NCBI GenBank assembly: GCA_030431985.1
Contig: JAUIIB010000001.1
Coordinates: forward strand, 1-64,000
Origin: Gammaproteobacteria bacterium
GTDB taxonomy: Bacteria > Pseudomonadota > Gammaproteobacteria > Burkholderiales > Nitrosomonadaceae
Length of the DNA: 64,000 bases
Direction of reading: 5' to 3'
Both the position numbers and the translations under genes were made by a program. Numbering within the stretch: position 1 is the first letter of the stretch; the number at the start of each line of letters is the position of its first letter. The notes under the pieces are model-generated. The model saw nothing but the letters and a program-made list of their open reading frames with translations. It ran no database searches and had not been told where the DNA came from. Below, in pieces: positions 9,885-18,766 of the stretch.

Positions 9885-10553
9885 ATGAAGCTTGCATTAT
9901 TTGATCTAGATAATACTTTAATCGCAGGTGATAGCGATTTTGAGTGGGCGCAATTTTTAATCGAGAAAAAAGCACTTGATCGCGAATTGCACGAAGCAAA
10001 AAACCTGGAATTTTATGAGCAATATAAAACCGGGACTTTAGACATTCATGAGTTCTTGGATTTTCAGCTAAAGCCGTTATCAAGGCATCCAAGAAATCAG
10101 CTTGAAGAATGGCGGCGTGAGTTTATGGGTAAGAAAATCAAGCCGTTGATCGCGCCAGGCGCGAGAGCGCTTATTGAGAAACATAGATTAGATGGCGATT
10201 TGTGCATAATTATTACTGCAACAAATAGTTTTGTAACCCAGCCCATCTCAGCCGCATTGGGAATTGAACATTTAATTGCGACAGATCCTGAAGAGCGGGA
10301 TGGCGAGTTTACCGGTAAAGTTACAGGTACTCCCAGCTTCAGGGAAGGCAAAATCAAACGTTTGGAAGATTGGCTGAATAAGCACAATTTGACTTGGTTA
10401 TCTTTTCTACAAAGCTGGTTTTATAGCGACTCATTGAATGATTTGCCGTTATTAAATAAGGTTACGCATCCGGTTGCGGTAGACCCTGACGATACATTAA
10501 AGAAACATGCTGAAAGTAATGGCTGGCCGGTAATTAGCTTGCGTTCGAATTGA
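9885..10553 (+). CDS. HAD-IB family phosphatase (SerB-like)
   Basis: A 222-residue HAD-superfamily hydrolase of subfamily IB. Motif I is FDLDNTL at residues 5-11 with the nucleophile Asp, motif II is IIITATN, and motif IV is SDSLNDLPLL near residue 180; a helical cap lies between motifs I and II. Members dephosphorylate small molecules such as phosphoserine or are of unknown substrate; the sequence does not identify this one. It follows hda by 13 bp in the same direction and is convergent with the sphingolipid operon (22 bp between stop codons), so it probably belongs functionally with hda's conserved neighbourhood and not with lipid synthesis. Confidence 0.88.
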   Translation: MKLALFDLDNTLIAGDSDFEWAQFLIEKKALDRELHEAKNLEFYEQYKTGTLDIHEFLDFQLKPLSRHPRNQLEEWRREFMGKKIKPLIAPGARALIEKHRLDGDLCIIITATNSFVTQPISAALGIEHLIATDPEERDGEFTGKVTGTPSFREGKIKRLEDWLNKHNLTWLSFLQSWFYSDSLNDLPLLNKVTHPVAVDPDDTLKKHAESNGWPVISLRSN

Positions 10554-10575
10554 TCATGCAGGGCGGTGATGTTTA

Positions 10576-11766
10576 TCAATGTTCCAGTATTTGTTGATAC
10601 AATTTGGCAAATGTATCGCCAACGTAGGTCATTTGTTCGGTTGTATGGGCCGCATTGACACTGCAGCGTACTAGAGATTTTCCATCCGGTGCGGCAGGCG
10701 GTAAAATTAGATTGACATAAATATTGTGCTCTAACAAACTCTGCCAGATTTGTAGTGCTTGTTTAGGGTTGTCTAGTATTGCAGCAATAACTGGACCCGG
10801 CTCTGGTCCCAGTTCGTAGCCCGCTGTTTTGAGGCGTTCATAAAGCTGAGAGCAATTTTTCCAGAGTTGCTTGCGCAAATTATCGCCGTTCTTTAATAAT
10901 GCTAATGCGGCACGTGTTGACGCAATAGTTGCGGGTGAGGGGGATGCTGTAAAAATATAAGGGTGGCTCACAAAGCGTAGTTGGTCGAGTTGTGAATGGT
11001 TGCTAACACAAAAACCGCCAATACTGCATAGGCTCTTGCTGAATGTGCCTGTAATAAAATCTACTTCATTCAGTAGTCCCGTTTTTTCTACCAGCCCTTG
11101 TCCCGTTTCGCCTAGAACACCTAGCGAATGTGCCTCATCCAGTAATAAGGTACAGTTGTACTTATTTTTGAGACGTACAATTTCCGCCAGAGGGGCTTGG
11201 TCGCCCAACATGCTGTATATGCCCTCAACGATGATTAACGTTGTTTCGGTTCGATTGCCTAAGCGTCGCAGCCGTTTTTCCATGTCGGCCATATCATTAT
11301 GTTTAAAGCGAATAATCTCGGCGCCGCTTAAAATACAACCATCGTAAATACTGGCATGAGAATCGCCATCAATGAGTACGGTATCACCGCGACCTACTAA
11401 GCCAGAAATTGTTCCCAAGTTAGCCTGATAGCCCGTAGTAAATACGATGCCTGCAGAGCATTGATAAAAATCCGCAAACTCTTGCTCAAGTGCTCGGTGG
11501 CCATAATAACTGCCATTGGCCATTCTTGAGCCGGTAGTACCCGTTCCTTCGTGGTTGAGCGCTTGGTGGGCTGCTTCGATACATTCGGGTGCGAAGGTTA
11601 AACCGAGATAATTGTTGGTTCCAAGCAAAAGCACACGGCGCTCGCCAATTTTTGCTTCCGTTGCAGAATATACTTCCTCTATGGGAATTCCAAATGCGCC
11701 CACACCGTCAGGCAACATCGCTTTTCTCGCAGCAGCTGCCGCATCTAGTTTTTCTAATAAGTTCAT
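10576..11766 (-). CDS. spt: Serine palmitoyltransferase (alpha-oxoamine synthase)
   Basis: PLP enzyme that condenses L-serine with an acyl thioester to 3-ketosphinganine, the first step of sphingolipid synthesis. The PLP lysine lies in GTFSKSLCSIGGFCVSN near residue 240. This matches bacterial SPT (GTFSKS then GGF) and not KBL, BioF or ALAS. Other SPT-like stretches are GTGTTGSRMANGSYYGH, DGDSHASIYDGC, VEGIYSMLGD and DEAHSLGVLG. At 396 residues the length is typical of the soluble bacterial enzyme. Its ATG abuts the stop codon of the carrier-protein gene, so it is the last gene of a four-gene operon. A relative making other alpha-aminoketones is possible but less likely. The assignment rests on motif comparison from memory. 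Confidence 0.9.
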   Translation of the reverse strand: MNLLEKLDAAAAARKAMLPDGVGAFGIPIEEVYSATEAKIGERRVLLLGTNNYLGLTFAPECIEAAHQALNHEGTGTTGSRMANGSYYGHRALEQEFADFYQCSAGIVFTTGYQANLGTISGLVGRGDTVLIDGDSHASIYDGCILSGAEIIRFKHNDMADMEKRLRRLGNRTETTLIIVEGIYSMLGDQAPLAEIVRLKNKYNCTLLLDEAHSLGVLGETGQGLVEKTGLLNEVDFITGTFSKSLCSIGGFCVSNHSQLDQLRFVSHPYIFTASPSPATIASTRAALALLKNGDNLRKQLWKNCSQLYERLKTAGYELGPEPGPVIAAILDNPKQALQIWQSLLEHNIYVNLILPPAAPDGKSLVRCSVNAAHTTEQMTYVGDTFAKLYQQILEH

Positions 11767-12021
11767 TTAATGAGTGGATTTGATTCTTGAGATAAGACCC
11801 GCAAGTTCATCAACTGTTTGCACATCGGCCAACGCGTTGATAGGTATAGAAATATCAAATGTATCTTCAATTTCCATAATTAGATTGAGCAGCTTAATAG
11901 AATCAATTGAGAGCTCGCTGATAAGATTGGTTTCAGGCGTAACAGTGGCCTCTGAATTCGTTAAGCTGTTGAGGCGATCACACAATAATTGCATGATTTC
12001 ATCGTAGTTACTTTCATTCAT
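11767..12021 (-). CDS. Acyl carrier protein of the sphingolipid operon
   Basis: An 84-residue acidic four-helix carrier protein. The phosphopantetheine serine lies in ELSIDSIKLL near residue 41, a DSI variant of the usual DSL. It is distinct from the housekeeping AcpP and sits between the acyl-AMP ligase/reductase genes and serine palmitoyltransferase. The likely role is to receive the fatty acyl group from the ligase and present it to SPT, as described for the Caulobacter and Sphingomonas clusters; that is inference from gene context. The stop codon abuts the SPT start, suggesting translational coupling. Confidence 0.9.
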   Translation of the reverse strand: MNESNYDEIMQLLCDRLNSLTNSEATVTPETNLISELSIDSIKLLNLIMEIEDTFDISIPINALADVQTVDELAGLISRIKSTH

Positions 12022-12049
12022 AAATCAATAGTGCTCCTGAAACTCCCTG

Positions 12050-12964
12050 TTAAACAATGGAGGGTAACGTTTCGCGCAAACGCATGCCTGGCCGCCACCC
12101 TGGAAGTGCTCGAATTAAAGATGTATTATCGCATACCCAGTCATGGTATTGCAGTTCTTTAACTTTTCCGGGTGTTAACATGGGAGAGTAGTTAAATAAT
12201 TGTGCCATCCCGAGATTCAATAGTGCTGTGGCTTTAATTAAAGCATGTGGAATCATAATACAGCGAACTGGTTTTTTCCAAACTTCTTGTGCCAATTCTG
12301 CGAGAGTTTCAAAGCTGTAGCCATCAGGAGTGCCGTCATCCAATTCAAAAATGTCGTTACACGGCGTTTTTGAATTCAGCCAAAGACGGATGGCGTTCAC
12401 TAAGTCGTCTACATGAATAAGACCAAATCGGTTGTTTAATTGTCCTACAACCGGGAGTATTCCTTTACGTGTCGCTTTAAAAAGTGGTTTGAGTTCTTTG
12501 TCACCTGGACCATAGACTGCTGTTGGTCTAAAGATTGTCCATGATAAGTGAGTTGAATGGTGAATAACTTGGTGTTCAGCCAGGCGTTTGCTTTCAGCAT
12601 ACCAAGAAAGCTCCGGATGCTTGGCTGCAAGGGAGGAAATATGCAGAAAACGCGGGATTTTGTTTTGCCGGGTTGCGGCATCAAGTAGATTCTTTGTTCC
12701 AGTTACGTTGGTACGTACAAATTCTTCAAATGAACGCCCTCTAACTGAGCCGGCACAATGGACAATTGATGAAACATTCTGTGTCAGTGCATTTAGCGCT
12801 GATTGATTGTCCAAATCCCCATGAATCCACTCTATAGTTGACTCGGTATCTGCTTTTTTTTTTCTTGTAAGTGCTTTGACTTGCCAGCCTTCACTGGCAA
12901 GTTGATGAGCTAATCGATAACCGATGAAACCAGTAGCACCTGTTACCGCTACTGGTTCTCGCAT
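12050..12964 (-). CDS. Extended SDR reductase, likely ceramide reductase (CerR-like)
   Basis: A 304-residue NAD(P)-dependent extended short-chain dehydrogenase. The nucleotide motif TGATGFIG is at residues 8-15 and the catalytic Ser (HISSLAA) and Tyr-Lys pair (WYAESK) are near residues 110-126. In experimentally described bacterial sphingolipid clusters a NAD-dependent epimerase-like gene in this position reduces the 3-oxo group of the oxidised ceramide or long-chain base; the same role is inferred here from the neighbours. The ATG begins 6 bp after the ligase stop codon, and 28 bp separate it from the carrier-protein gene. Sugar epimerase activity cannot be excluded from sequence alone. Confidence 0.82.
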   Translation of the reverse strand: MREPVAVTGATGFIGYRLAHQLASEGWQVKALTRKKKADTESTIEWIHGDLDNQSALNALTQNVSSIVHCAGSVRGRSFEEFVRTNVTGTKNLLDAATRQNKIPRFLHISSLAAKHPELSWYAESKRLAEHQVIHHSTHLSWTIFRPTAVYGPGDKELKPLFKATRKGILPVVGQLNNRFGLIHVDDLVNAIRLWLNSKTPCNDIFELDDGTPDGYSFETLAELAQEVWKKPVRCIMIPHALIKATALLNLGMAQLFNYSPMLTPGKVKELQYHDWVCDNTSLIRALPGWRPGMRLRETLPSIV

Positions 12965-12970
12965 GACGGA

Positions 12971-14788
12971 CTAACGATCTCCTGATTCAACCACAGATAG
13001 TTCATTATTAAGATTTGTACGCTGTATATAACCCTGGCGTGCCGCAAAACGAGATAATTTGCCGGAGGACGTTCTCGGCAAAGTATGTGGCGGTACGAGT
13101 TCTACTATACAACTCACACCAAAGGCCATATAAACCAGTTGTTGCAATCGTTTTATTAATGAGTGGCGCTCTGATATTGCGGTTAACCGGCACTCGATAA
13201 CCAATACAATTGTCGTGGTTCCGTCAGCATCATTAACACCAAATGCAGATGCCTCTCTGGATCTAACTTCAGGTTGTTGTTCTGCAAGTTCTTCAATATC
13301 TTGGGCACGAATATTACGCCCATTTACAATGATGACATCTGTGCGCCGACCAGTGATATATAAGTCGCCTTCATATAAAAACCCGATATCGCCTGTATCT
13401 AACCAATTGTTTGGTTTTAGGGCTTTTTGTGTTTCTTCCGGATTATTGTAGTATCCCGTCATAATGCTTGCGCCCTGGACTAAAACACTGCCAACTTTGT
13501 TTTCTGCTAACTGCTGACCATTTTCATCGACAATCTTGACAATGTGACCTGGAAGCGGGCGTCCACAATTGACAAACTCGTTATATTTACGGCCTTCAGC
13601 TTGTAATTTAACGGCCATTCGCTGATCGATAAGCGTTTTGCTGTCAATTTGTATGCTATCAAACCCGTTTCCAATTTTTGAAAAGGTGACTGCCAGCGTT
13701 GATTCGGCTAAGCCATAGCAGGGCAGGAAAGCACTTGAATTAAAGCCAGCTGAAGAAAATTTCTCAGCAAAATTCCTTAATGTTTCCGGGCGAATCATTT
13801 CTGCACCGATACCTGCAGCACGCCAGCAACTTAAATCTAGGTCCTGTAAATCCGATTCTCGTACGCGCATGGTGCACAATTTAAGCCCGAAAGGCTGGCT
13901 GAACGCTACTGTACATCGATTGCGGCTAATAAGTCTTAGCCATTGTAATGGTCGAATTGCAAAATCTCGTGTTGCTAAATAATCAACCGAAAGCTGTGTG
14001 ACCATCGGTGCCAGAACTAAACCCACTAACCCCATGTCATGATAGAAAGGCAACCAGGATGCAGAGCGATCGCCAGGCCTTATTTCTAAACCGTTTCTGA
14101 CAATACCTTGCAGATTGCACATCAGTGCATGCTCTGTAATGACTACCCCACGTGGCATACGTGTACTGCCCGAGGTGAATTGCAAATAAGCTACTTCATC
14201 CGGTTGATTTGATTGCGGCTCAATTTCTTGTGCGGGCAATTCCTCCAGTTGATCTGCGGTTCCAATCCATTTCAATGTTGCTGATTTTTTTGCAGCTTCA
14301 TTCAGGAAATTGATGTAGTCTAAATTTGCAAAAGCCAGACTTGCATGACTGCTATCCAGCATTCCTTTAAGTTGTTGGACATAAACGCCATGACTTCCCA
14401 GGTTAACCGGGACAGGCATGGCGAATGGCGCAAGCCCAGCATAGCGGCAGGCAAAAAATAACTCAATAAATTCAGGCGATGTGTCAGCAATGATAGCAAC
14501 TCGACTACCGCGATCCAAATTAAATCCGGCAAGATGTTGTGCTAATGCGCGCGCTTTGTTTCTGAGTGAGCTGTAAGGTAATACTGACCGCAAACGACCT
14601 TTTGCGTCATAGAAGTTATATCCGGTATTTCCCTGTGCAGCATACTCCAACGCATTTGTCAGGGTGTCAAATCCTGCCAAACGTTGCGTAAGCGTATTGC
14701 GAGTCGGTGTCGGTAATAATTCGCTTGAAGGCTGAAAATCAAACGCTTGCGTTAGCGGAGCGTTCAACTTGGCTATTGTCGAACTCAA
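12971..14788 (-). CDS. Fatty acyl-AMP ligase / acyl-ACP synthetase
   Basis: Adenylates a fatty acid and is expected to pass it to the dedicated carrier protein. At 605 residues it fits the FAAL branch of ANL enzymes. Motifs: the P-loop FTSGSTRMPRGVV near residue 210, the FAAL-typical LPFYHDMGLVG, CYGLAESTLAVTF, and DTGDIGF with the hinge ITGRRTDVIIVNGRNI near residue 470. No carrier or reductase domain is fused. The start is a TTG at 14788: no ATG lies nearby in frame, and GAGGGG is 6 bases upstream. The stop codon of a 13-codon upstream ORF overlaps this TTG. It is the first large gene of the four-gene operon. Confidence 0.9.
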   Translation of the reverse strand: MSSTIAKLNAPLTQAFDFQPSSELLPTPTRNTLTQRLAGFDTLTNALEYAAQGNTGYNFYDAKGRLRSVLPYSSLRNKARALAQHLAGFNLDRGSRVAIIADTSPEFIELFFACRYAGLAPFAMPVPVNLGSHGVYVQQLKGMLDSSHASLAFANLDYINFLNEAAKKSATLKWIGTADQLEELPAQEIEPQSNQPDEVAYLQFTSGSTRMPRGVVITEHALMCNLQGIVRNGLEIRPGDRSASWLPFYHDMGLVGLVLAPMVTQLSVDYLATRDFAIRPLQWLRLISRNRCTVAFSQPFGLKLCTMRVRESDLQDLDLSCWRAAGIGAEMIRPETLRNFAEKFSSAGFNSSAFLPCYGLAESTLAVTFSKIGNGFDSIQIDSKTLIDQRMAVKLQAEGRKYNEFVNCGRPLPGHIVKIVDENGQQLAENKVGSVLVQGASIMTGYYNNPEETQKALKPNNWLDTGDIGFLYEGDLYITGRRTDVIIVNGRNIRAQDIEELAEQQPEVRSREASAFGVNDADGTTTIVLVIECRLTAISERHSLIKRLQQLVYMAFGVSCIVELVPPHTLPRTSSGKLSRFAARQGYIQRTNLNNELSVVESGDR

Positions 14789-14826
14789 GATCTTCCCCTC
14801 GAAGTAATATAACTTGTACTTTTCAT
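14785..14826 (-). CDS. Possible 13-codon leader ORF overlapping the FAAL start
   Basis: ATG at 14826 is preceded by AAGGA with a 7-base spacing, an excellent ribosome site. It encodes MKSTSYITSRGRS and ends in a TGA that overlaps the TTG start of the acyl-AMP ligase by two bases, the geometry of translational coupling. The Shine-Dalgarno lies inside a small inverted repeat (TTCCTT-AGC-AAGGAA, 14832-14846), so its access could be regulated. The ORF is short enough to be chance. Confidence 0.3.
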   Translation of the reverse strand: MKSTSYITSRGRS

Positions 14827-15189
14827 CTTGCTTTCCTTAGCAAGGAAGTGCGTGTTCTGTGCATGTCAGCTTTGATTAATATAGCTTCAAAATTTATTTG
14901 CTGATATGCAAATCGCTATTCAAATGGTGACATTTTTCTTAATATTATGTGAATAAAAGGTCGTATTCGACCAAAACGCAGCTTATATAAGGTGGTTTTT
15001 CCTGTCAAGGCAATATTCATCTGCTGTTGCGCCAAAACAACAATTATGCGAATTGCGCAAATGGTATTTGTTAGATAAATTAGCAAGCGGTTTTATATTT
15101 ACTACAGAAAATTAGTGTAATTCTACCGCATTTGTATTATTACGATATAAAACTTAATTATATATCAATATGTTGGTTGAGGTGTGCTG
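14827..15189. other. Intergenic gap upstream of the sphingolipid operon
   Basis: No gene is seen. It must hold the operon promoter on the minus strand, but no clear -35/-10 pair stood out. A short hairpin GGTCG-TATT-CGACC at 14959-14972 is followed on the minus strand by TTTTATT and may be a weak terminator for the oxidoreductase gene ending at 15190. Confidence 0.4.
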
Positions 15190-16326
15190 TTACTTAAGGC
15201 TATTAATAAATTGTTGGTCAATGTGATTTTTCCAGTACCAAACCCACGACCCGTGAACGAAGATAGCACCTCGAGAAGCGGCAGCGTATTTTTTACCCAT
15301 GGTTAATAAACTCAAGGAATGTTTTTTTGGTTGAAAAGGAACGAGTGACTGATTTCTACATGCGGCAACCAGATTTTTGAGGAGTGTTGGCCCTTGACGT
15401 ACTGCAAAAACTCCGGATTTTGGTAATTTTTGTGGCATAAATCTAGCGCAATCGCCCGATGCGAAAATATTTGAATGAGAAAGGCTTCGTAGATATCGAT
15501 CAATTTCTATGAATCCATGCTGATCGCATTGTAATCCACTTATGCCCGGCCATTGATATGCATCAGCATGGGTCGACCAAACCGTAAAATCATAGTCTAT
15601 TGTAAGGCCGTTTTGAAGGTGTAGTTGGCGTTCGTCTATCGCTTTAACTCGGCCGTATTCGATTGTTATTTCATGGGATTGTAAATACTGTTGAAAGAAT
15701 TGCTGAATAGAAAAATTGTGTGTCGGTAGAATTGTTTTTTCTGCGCATACTAATGTGAATTTGGCTTTCCTTGATGAAGTATTTTGCCAGCAATGGTGCA
15801 AAGAAAGTAGTGTTTCAATGCCTGCTGCACCACAGCCAACTATTACTATTTGTTGCGTGTGATTTGAATGGGGTCGAGATGCTAGCCAATGATGCCATTT
15901 GCACAAAAATCTTTTTGCCGGCTTTATAGGCTGGCCATATTGTTTTGCCCCGCGAATGGTGCTTATGGCAGGTCGTGAGCCAATGTTTATTGACAGATAG
16001 TCATATCTAATCGGCGAGGATTGAATGCACTCTATAAGATTTGAGTTTGGCTTGATTTGTTTAACTTGTTTTTGGGTAAATTGTACGCCATTATTTTGGC
16101 AAAGATTACGCAAGTCGATATGGCAGTCTTCAAATAAGTAATGACCGGCAAGCAAGCCGGGCAACATTCCGGAATACGATGTGAATCTATCGGTACTAAT
16201 TAGCGTGATACAAATGTCAGGAATCGATAGTGTGGCCAACTGTTTAATAGCGGTCAAGTGCGCGTGCCCGCCACCGACTAAGCATATATGCTTTTTATGG
16301 CTATGGGAGAAGGGGAGGGGTTGCAT
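15190..16326 (-). CDS. SelD-associated FAD/NAD-dependent oxidoreductase, stand-alone
   Basis: A pyridine nucleotide-disulfide oxidoreductase-like flavoprotein with the layout of NDH-2 enzymes and of the domain found fused to the N-terminus of selenide, water dikinase in some bacteria. The FAD motif LVGGGHAHL lies at about residues 15-23 and the NAD(P) motif IVGCGAAGIE in the middle; ASGDCARF near the end completes the FAD site. No SelD domain follows, and the length of 378 residues matches the single domain. I chose Met27 of the longer frame (16326) because the upstream start at 16404 is a TTG and would add an odd 26-residue tail. The substrate is unknown; a membrane-peripheral dehydrogenase role is possible. 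It stands alone. Confidence 0.78.
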   Translation of the reverse strand: MQPLPFSHSHKKHICLVGGGHAHLTAIKQLATLSIPDICITLISTDRFTSYSGMLPGLLAGHYLFEDCHIDLRNLCQNNGVQFTQKQVKQIKPNSNLIECIQSSPIRYDYLSINIGSRPAISTIRGAKQYGQPIKPAKRFLCKWHHWLASRPHSNHTQQIVIVGCGAAGIETLLSLHHCWQNTSSRKAKFTLVCAEKTILPTHNFSIQQFFQQYLQSHEITIEYGRVKAIDERQLHLQNGLTIDYDFTVWSTHADAYQWPGISGLQCDQHGFIEIDRYLRSLSHSNIFASGDCARFMPQKLPKSGVFAVRQGPTLLKNLVAACRNQSLVPFQPKKHSLSLLTMGKKYAAASRGAIFVHGSWVWYWKNHIDQQFINSLK

Positions 16327-16477
16327 ATTGAGTACTGTCTTGATTGAAACGATTATCGGTAATTTGACGTGAGAAAAATTAAAGTCTAATCTGATAGAGC
16401 ACAAAATATTTGACCGGTTCGGATCAAATAATAATTAAAATCTTAAATTGTTTATACAGTTAATAATTGGAGGGGTG

Positions 16478-17107
16478 ATGGAGCTGAGAAAGGTTGGAGT
16501 ATCGTTGGTATATGTTTCTCTACTGTGTATCGTTGGAATGTTATCGGGCTGTGGTGAAGAATCAGAAGAAAATGCAACTCAGGGTAAAGAGACTGTTTTG
16601 GATGCACCAGCACCAGTCTATGACGTAGACGAAGAGAGTATAGAGGCTATTCAACCTTCAAGTGACATTAATTTGGATGAGCAGTTGAATTCGGTGGAGC
16701 TAGGAGTAGATCAATTAACTGAATCTGTGTTTAATGAAGCTGCTGAGGTGGAAGAAAAATCAACTGAAGCTGCGAATGAGATGATTTCCTTCATGGAGGA
16801 AAGTGTGGCGGATTCCCAGGATGAGATGAGAGAGATGCATGAAGATATTACTGGGGTGCTTGAAGAAACAGCTGTTGAGCCGGTCGCTGAAGTGTATGAA
16901 GGTGCAGAGGATATTGTTGTCGTTAGCCCGGATTTGATTCGCCGTGTTCAGCAAGCTCTCGCTCGAGCGGGTTACAACCCAGGGCCGGTTGATGGTGTGA
17001 GCGGACCCAGAACAGTAGCGGCCATAAAACAATTTCAGCAGGATAATAATCTTGCGAGTGGCGAATTGACCAGAGAGACATTGCGTACATTGGGTGTGGA
17101 ATTCTAG
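16478..17107 (+). CDS. Peptidoglycan-binding lipoprotein
   Basis: A lipoprotein of 209 residues. The signal peptide ends in the lipobox LSGC (lipidated Cys near residue 25). A long acidic, Glu/Ala-rich linker covers residues 28-150 and is probably disordered or coiled. The C-terminal about 60 residues form a PG_binding_1 domain (VQQALARAGYNPGPVDGVSGPRTVAAIKQFQ). It probably tethers the outer or inner membrane to the cell wall. The start at 16478 has a strong GGAGGGG 2 bases upstream; an in-frame TTG at 16448 would only lengthen the signal. It sits between envelope lipid gene blocks, which fits a cell-envelope role, but it has no operon partner. Confidence 0.85.
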   Translation: MELRKVGVSLVYVSLLCIVGMLSGCGEESEENATQGKETVLDAPAPVYDVDEESIEAIQPSSDINLDEQLNSVELGVDQLTESVFNEAAEVEEKSTEAANEMISFMEESVADSQDEMREMHEDITGVLEETAVEPVAEVYEGAEDIVVVSPDLIRRVQQALARAGYNPGPVDGVSGPRTVAAIKQFQQDNNLASGELTRETLRTLGVEF

Positions 17108-17591
17108 TACAGTCTTTCGACAGACGGTGTCAATTCATCTCGGTAAATCTCGGGGATTGCATATACTGAATGGGTCATTGCTAATTCGACGGGAATGGCA
17201 TTCATGTAGGTACATGAAGATGAGTAAAATCTTGCAATAGGTGACAGTGCAAAAAGTGTTGTTTTTATACAAAATGTACCTTGTATATAAAAATTAGAGG
17301 GTTGTCTCGATAACTGATTGTTATTTGTCGGCTTTTTGTCTGGGTAGTGATTGTTGCTGCATAGTCTGAGTTTCAGTGTTCGACTATAAGGCAGATATAT
17401 TACGATATAATTCAGCAGATTGGATAATTGAGTTTTGAACTGATTCAAAATCAATTGTTATTAATTGTTAATTGATCGATGATTGATTGAATGGAATATG
17501 ATCAATTTTTTAATAAATTATAAGCTATAAGCGCTTGGTGTGTGATTTAAGTGCTAAAGCGGAAAATATAAGTTATTGGAGGGTTTTGCCC
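17108..17591. other. Intergenic gap upstream of the hopanoid block
   Basis: No supported gene. It contains a TATACAA/TTGTATA inverted repeat (17266-17287) and an AT-rich stretch with a possible -10 TATGAT at 17497-17502 preceded by TTGATC at 17472-17477 (19-bp spacing, longer than ideal). This is the likely promoter zone for hpnH. Confidence 0.35.
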
Positions 17592-18710
17592 ATGGGAGTA
17601 CCTTTACGTCAACAGATAGCGGTAGGCAGTTATTTAATTAAGCAAAAGATTAAGGGTGTTAAAAAATATCCTTTGGTGCTGATGCTGGAGCCGTTATTTC
17701 GTTGTAATTTAGCATGTGCTGGTTGTGGAAAAATAGCGCACCCAGAAGATATTTTGGACAAGCGTTTGTCTTACGAGGAATGTATGCAGGCCGTTGACGA
17801 ATGTGGTGCCCCAATGGTTTCAATTCCTGGTGGAGAGCCGCTGCTGCACAAAGAAATGCCCCAAATTGTTGAAGGCATTATTAAACGAAAAAAGTACGTC
17901 TATCTGTGTACTAATGCATTGTTGCTCAAAAAAAGGATGGATGATTATAAACCATCGCCATACTTGACGTTTTCAGTACATCTGGATGGAATGAAGGAAA
18001 GGCATGATGCCTCAGTTTGCCAAGATGGGGTGTTTGATCGAGCGGTTGAGGCTATTAAGCTAGCGCTCGACAAGGGGTTCAGAGTTACCGTTAATTGCAC
18101 CCTGTTTCAGGGAGAAACACCTGATGACGTTGTTGAATTTCTCGACTATGCTATGGAGCTTGGTGTAGAGGGCGCCACAATTGCACCAGGATTCAGTTAT
18201 GAACATGCTCCAAAACAAGATGTATTTATAAAGGGTGCGGATACCAAGAAACTGTTCAGAGGAATTTTTGAATTAGGTAAAAAGCTTAAACGAAAGTGGC
18301 GGCTTAATCATTCTGCGCTTTATCTGGATTTTTTGGCAGGGAACCAGAACTACAAGTGTACGCCATGGGGCAACCCGACACGAAATGTGTTCGGTTGGCA
18401 AAAGCCATGTTATTTGTTGGCTGACGAAGGTTATGTTGAAACCTTTCAAGAATTACTTGATACAACCCCGTGGGAGAAATATGGTAATGCTCAAAATCCA
18501 AAGTGTGCTCAGTGTATGGCGCATTGTGGATATGAGGCAACAGCAGTTGAAGATACCATGCGCCACCCTTGGAAAGCATTTGTAACAGCCGTTAAGGGAC
18601 CTAAAACAACAGGGGAGATGGTTGCGGAACCGATGCCACAATGGATCTCTCAAGAAGACAAAAAAGACGAAAAATTGTCTGATATACCTGTAACTGTTTC
18701 GAACAAATAG
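17592..18710 (+). CDS. hpnH: Adenosyl-hopene transferase HpnH (radical SAM)
   Basis: Radical SAM enzyme that adds the 5-prime-deoxyadenosyl group to diploptene, the first step toward extended C35 hopanoids. The iron-sulfur motif Cys-x3-Cys-x2-Cys lies at residues 38, 42 and 45 (CNLACAGC), followed by SIPGGEPLLH and a C-terminal cysteine-rich segment (CAQCMAHCGYE). At 372 residues the length is standard. The start at 17592 gives the family-typical MGVPLRQQ N-terminus with GGAGGG 8 bases upstream; a longer TTG-initiated frame from 17535 is rejected. It is the first gene of a four-gene hopanoid block; squalene-hopene cyclase is not in the window. Confidence 0.96.
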   Translation: MGVPLRQQIAVGSYLIKQKIKGVKKYPLVLMLEPLFRCNLACAGCGKIAHPEDILDKRLSYEECMQAVDECGAPMVSIPGGEPLLHKEMPQIVEGIIKRKKYVYLCTNALLLKKRMDDYKPSPYLTFSVHLDGMKERHDASVCQDGVFDRAVEAIKLALDKGFRVTVNCTLFQGETPDDVVEFLDYAMELGVEGATIAPGFSYEHAPKQDVFIKGADTKKLFRGIFELGKKLKRKWRLNHSALYLDFLAGNQNYKCTPWGNPTRNVFGWQKPCYLLADEGYVETFQELLDTTPWEKYGNAQNPKCAQCMAHCGYEATAVEDTMRHPWKAFVTAVKGPKTTGEMVAEPMPQWISQEDKKDEKLSDIPVTVSNK

Positions 18711-18766
18711 CAAGAAGGTGATGCATTATTGATGCTGTTTTACGCCAGCGTCTTTGAGCGTAGATA

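Noticed and set aside
9885-10553. HAD phosphatase considered as a lipid phosphatase belonging to the sphingolipid operon.
   Set aside because: It is convergent with that operon and pairs with hda, its usual neighbour in betaproteobacteria.
17104-17454. A 116-codon minus-strand frame opposite the gap before hpnH.
   Set aside because: Its composition is irregular, it lacks a ribosome site and known motif, and the region reads like promoter sequence.
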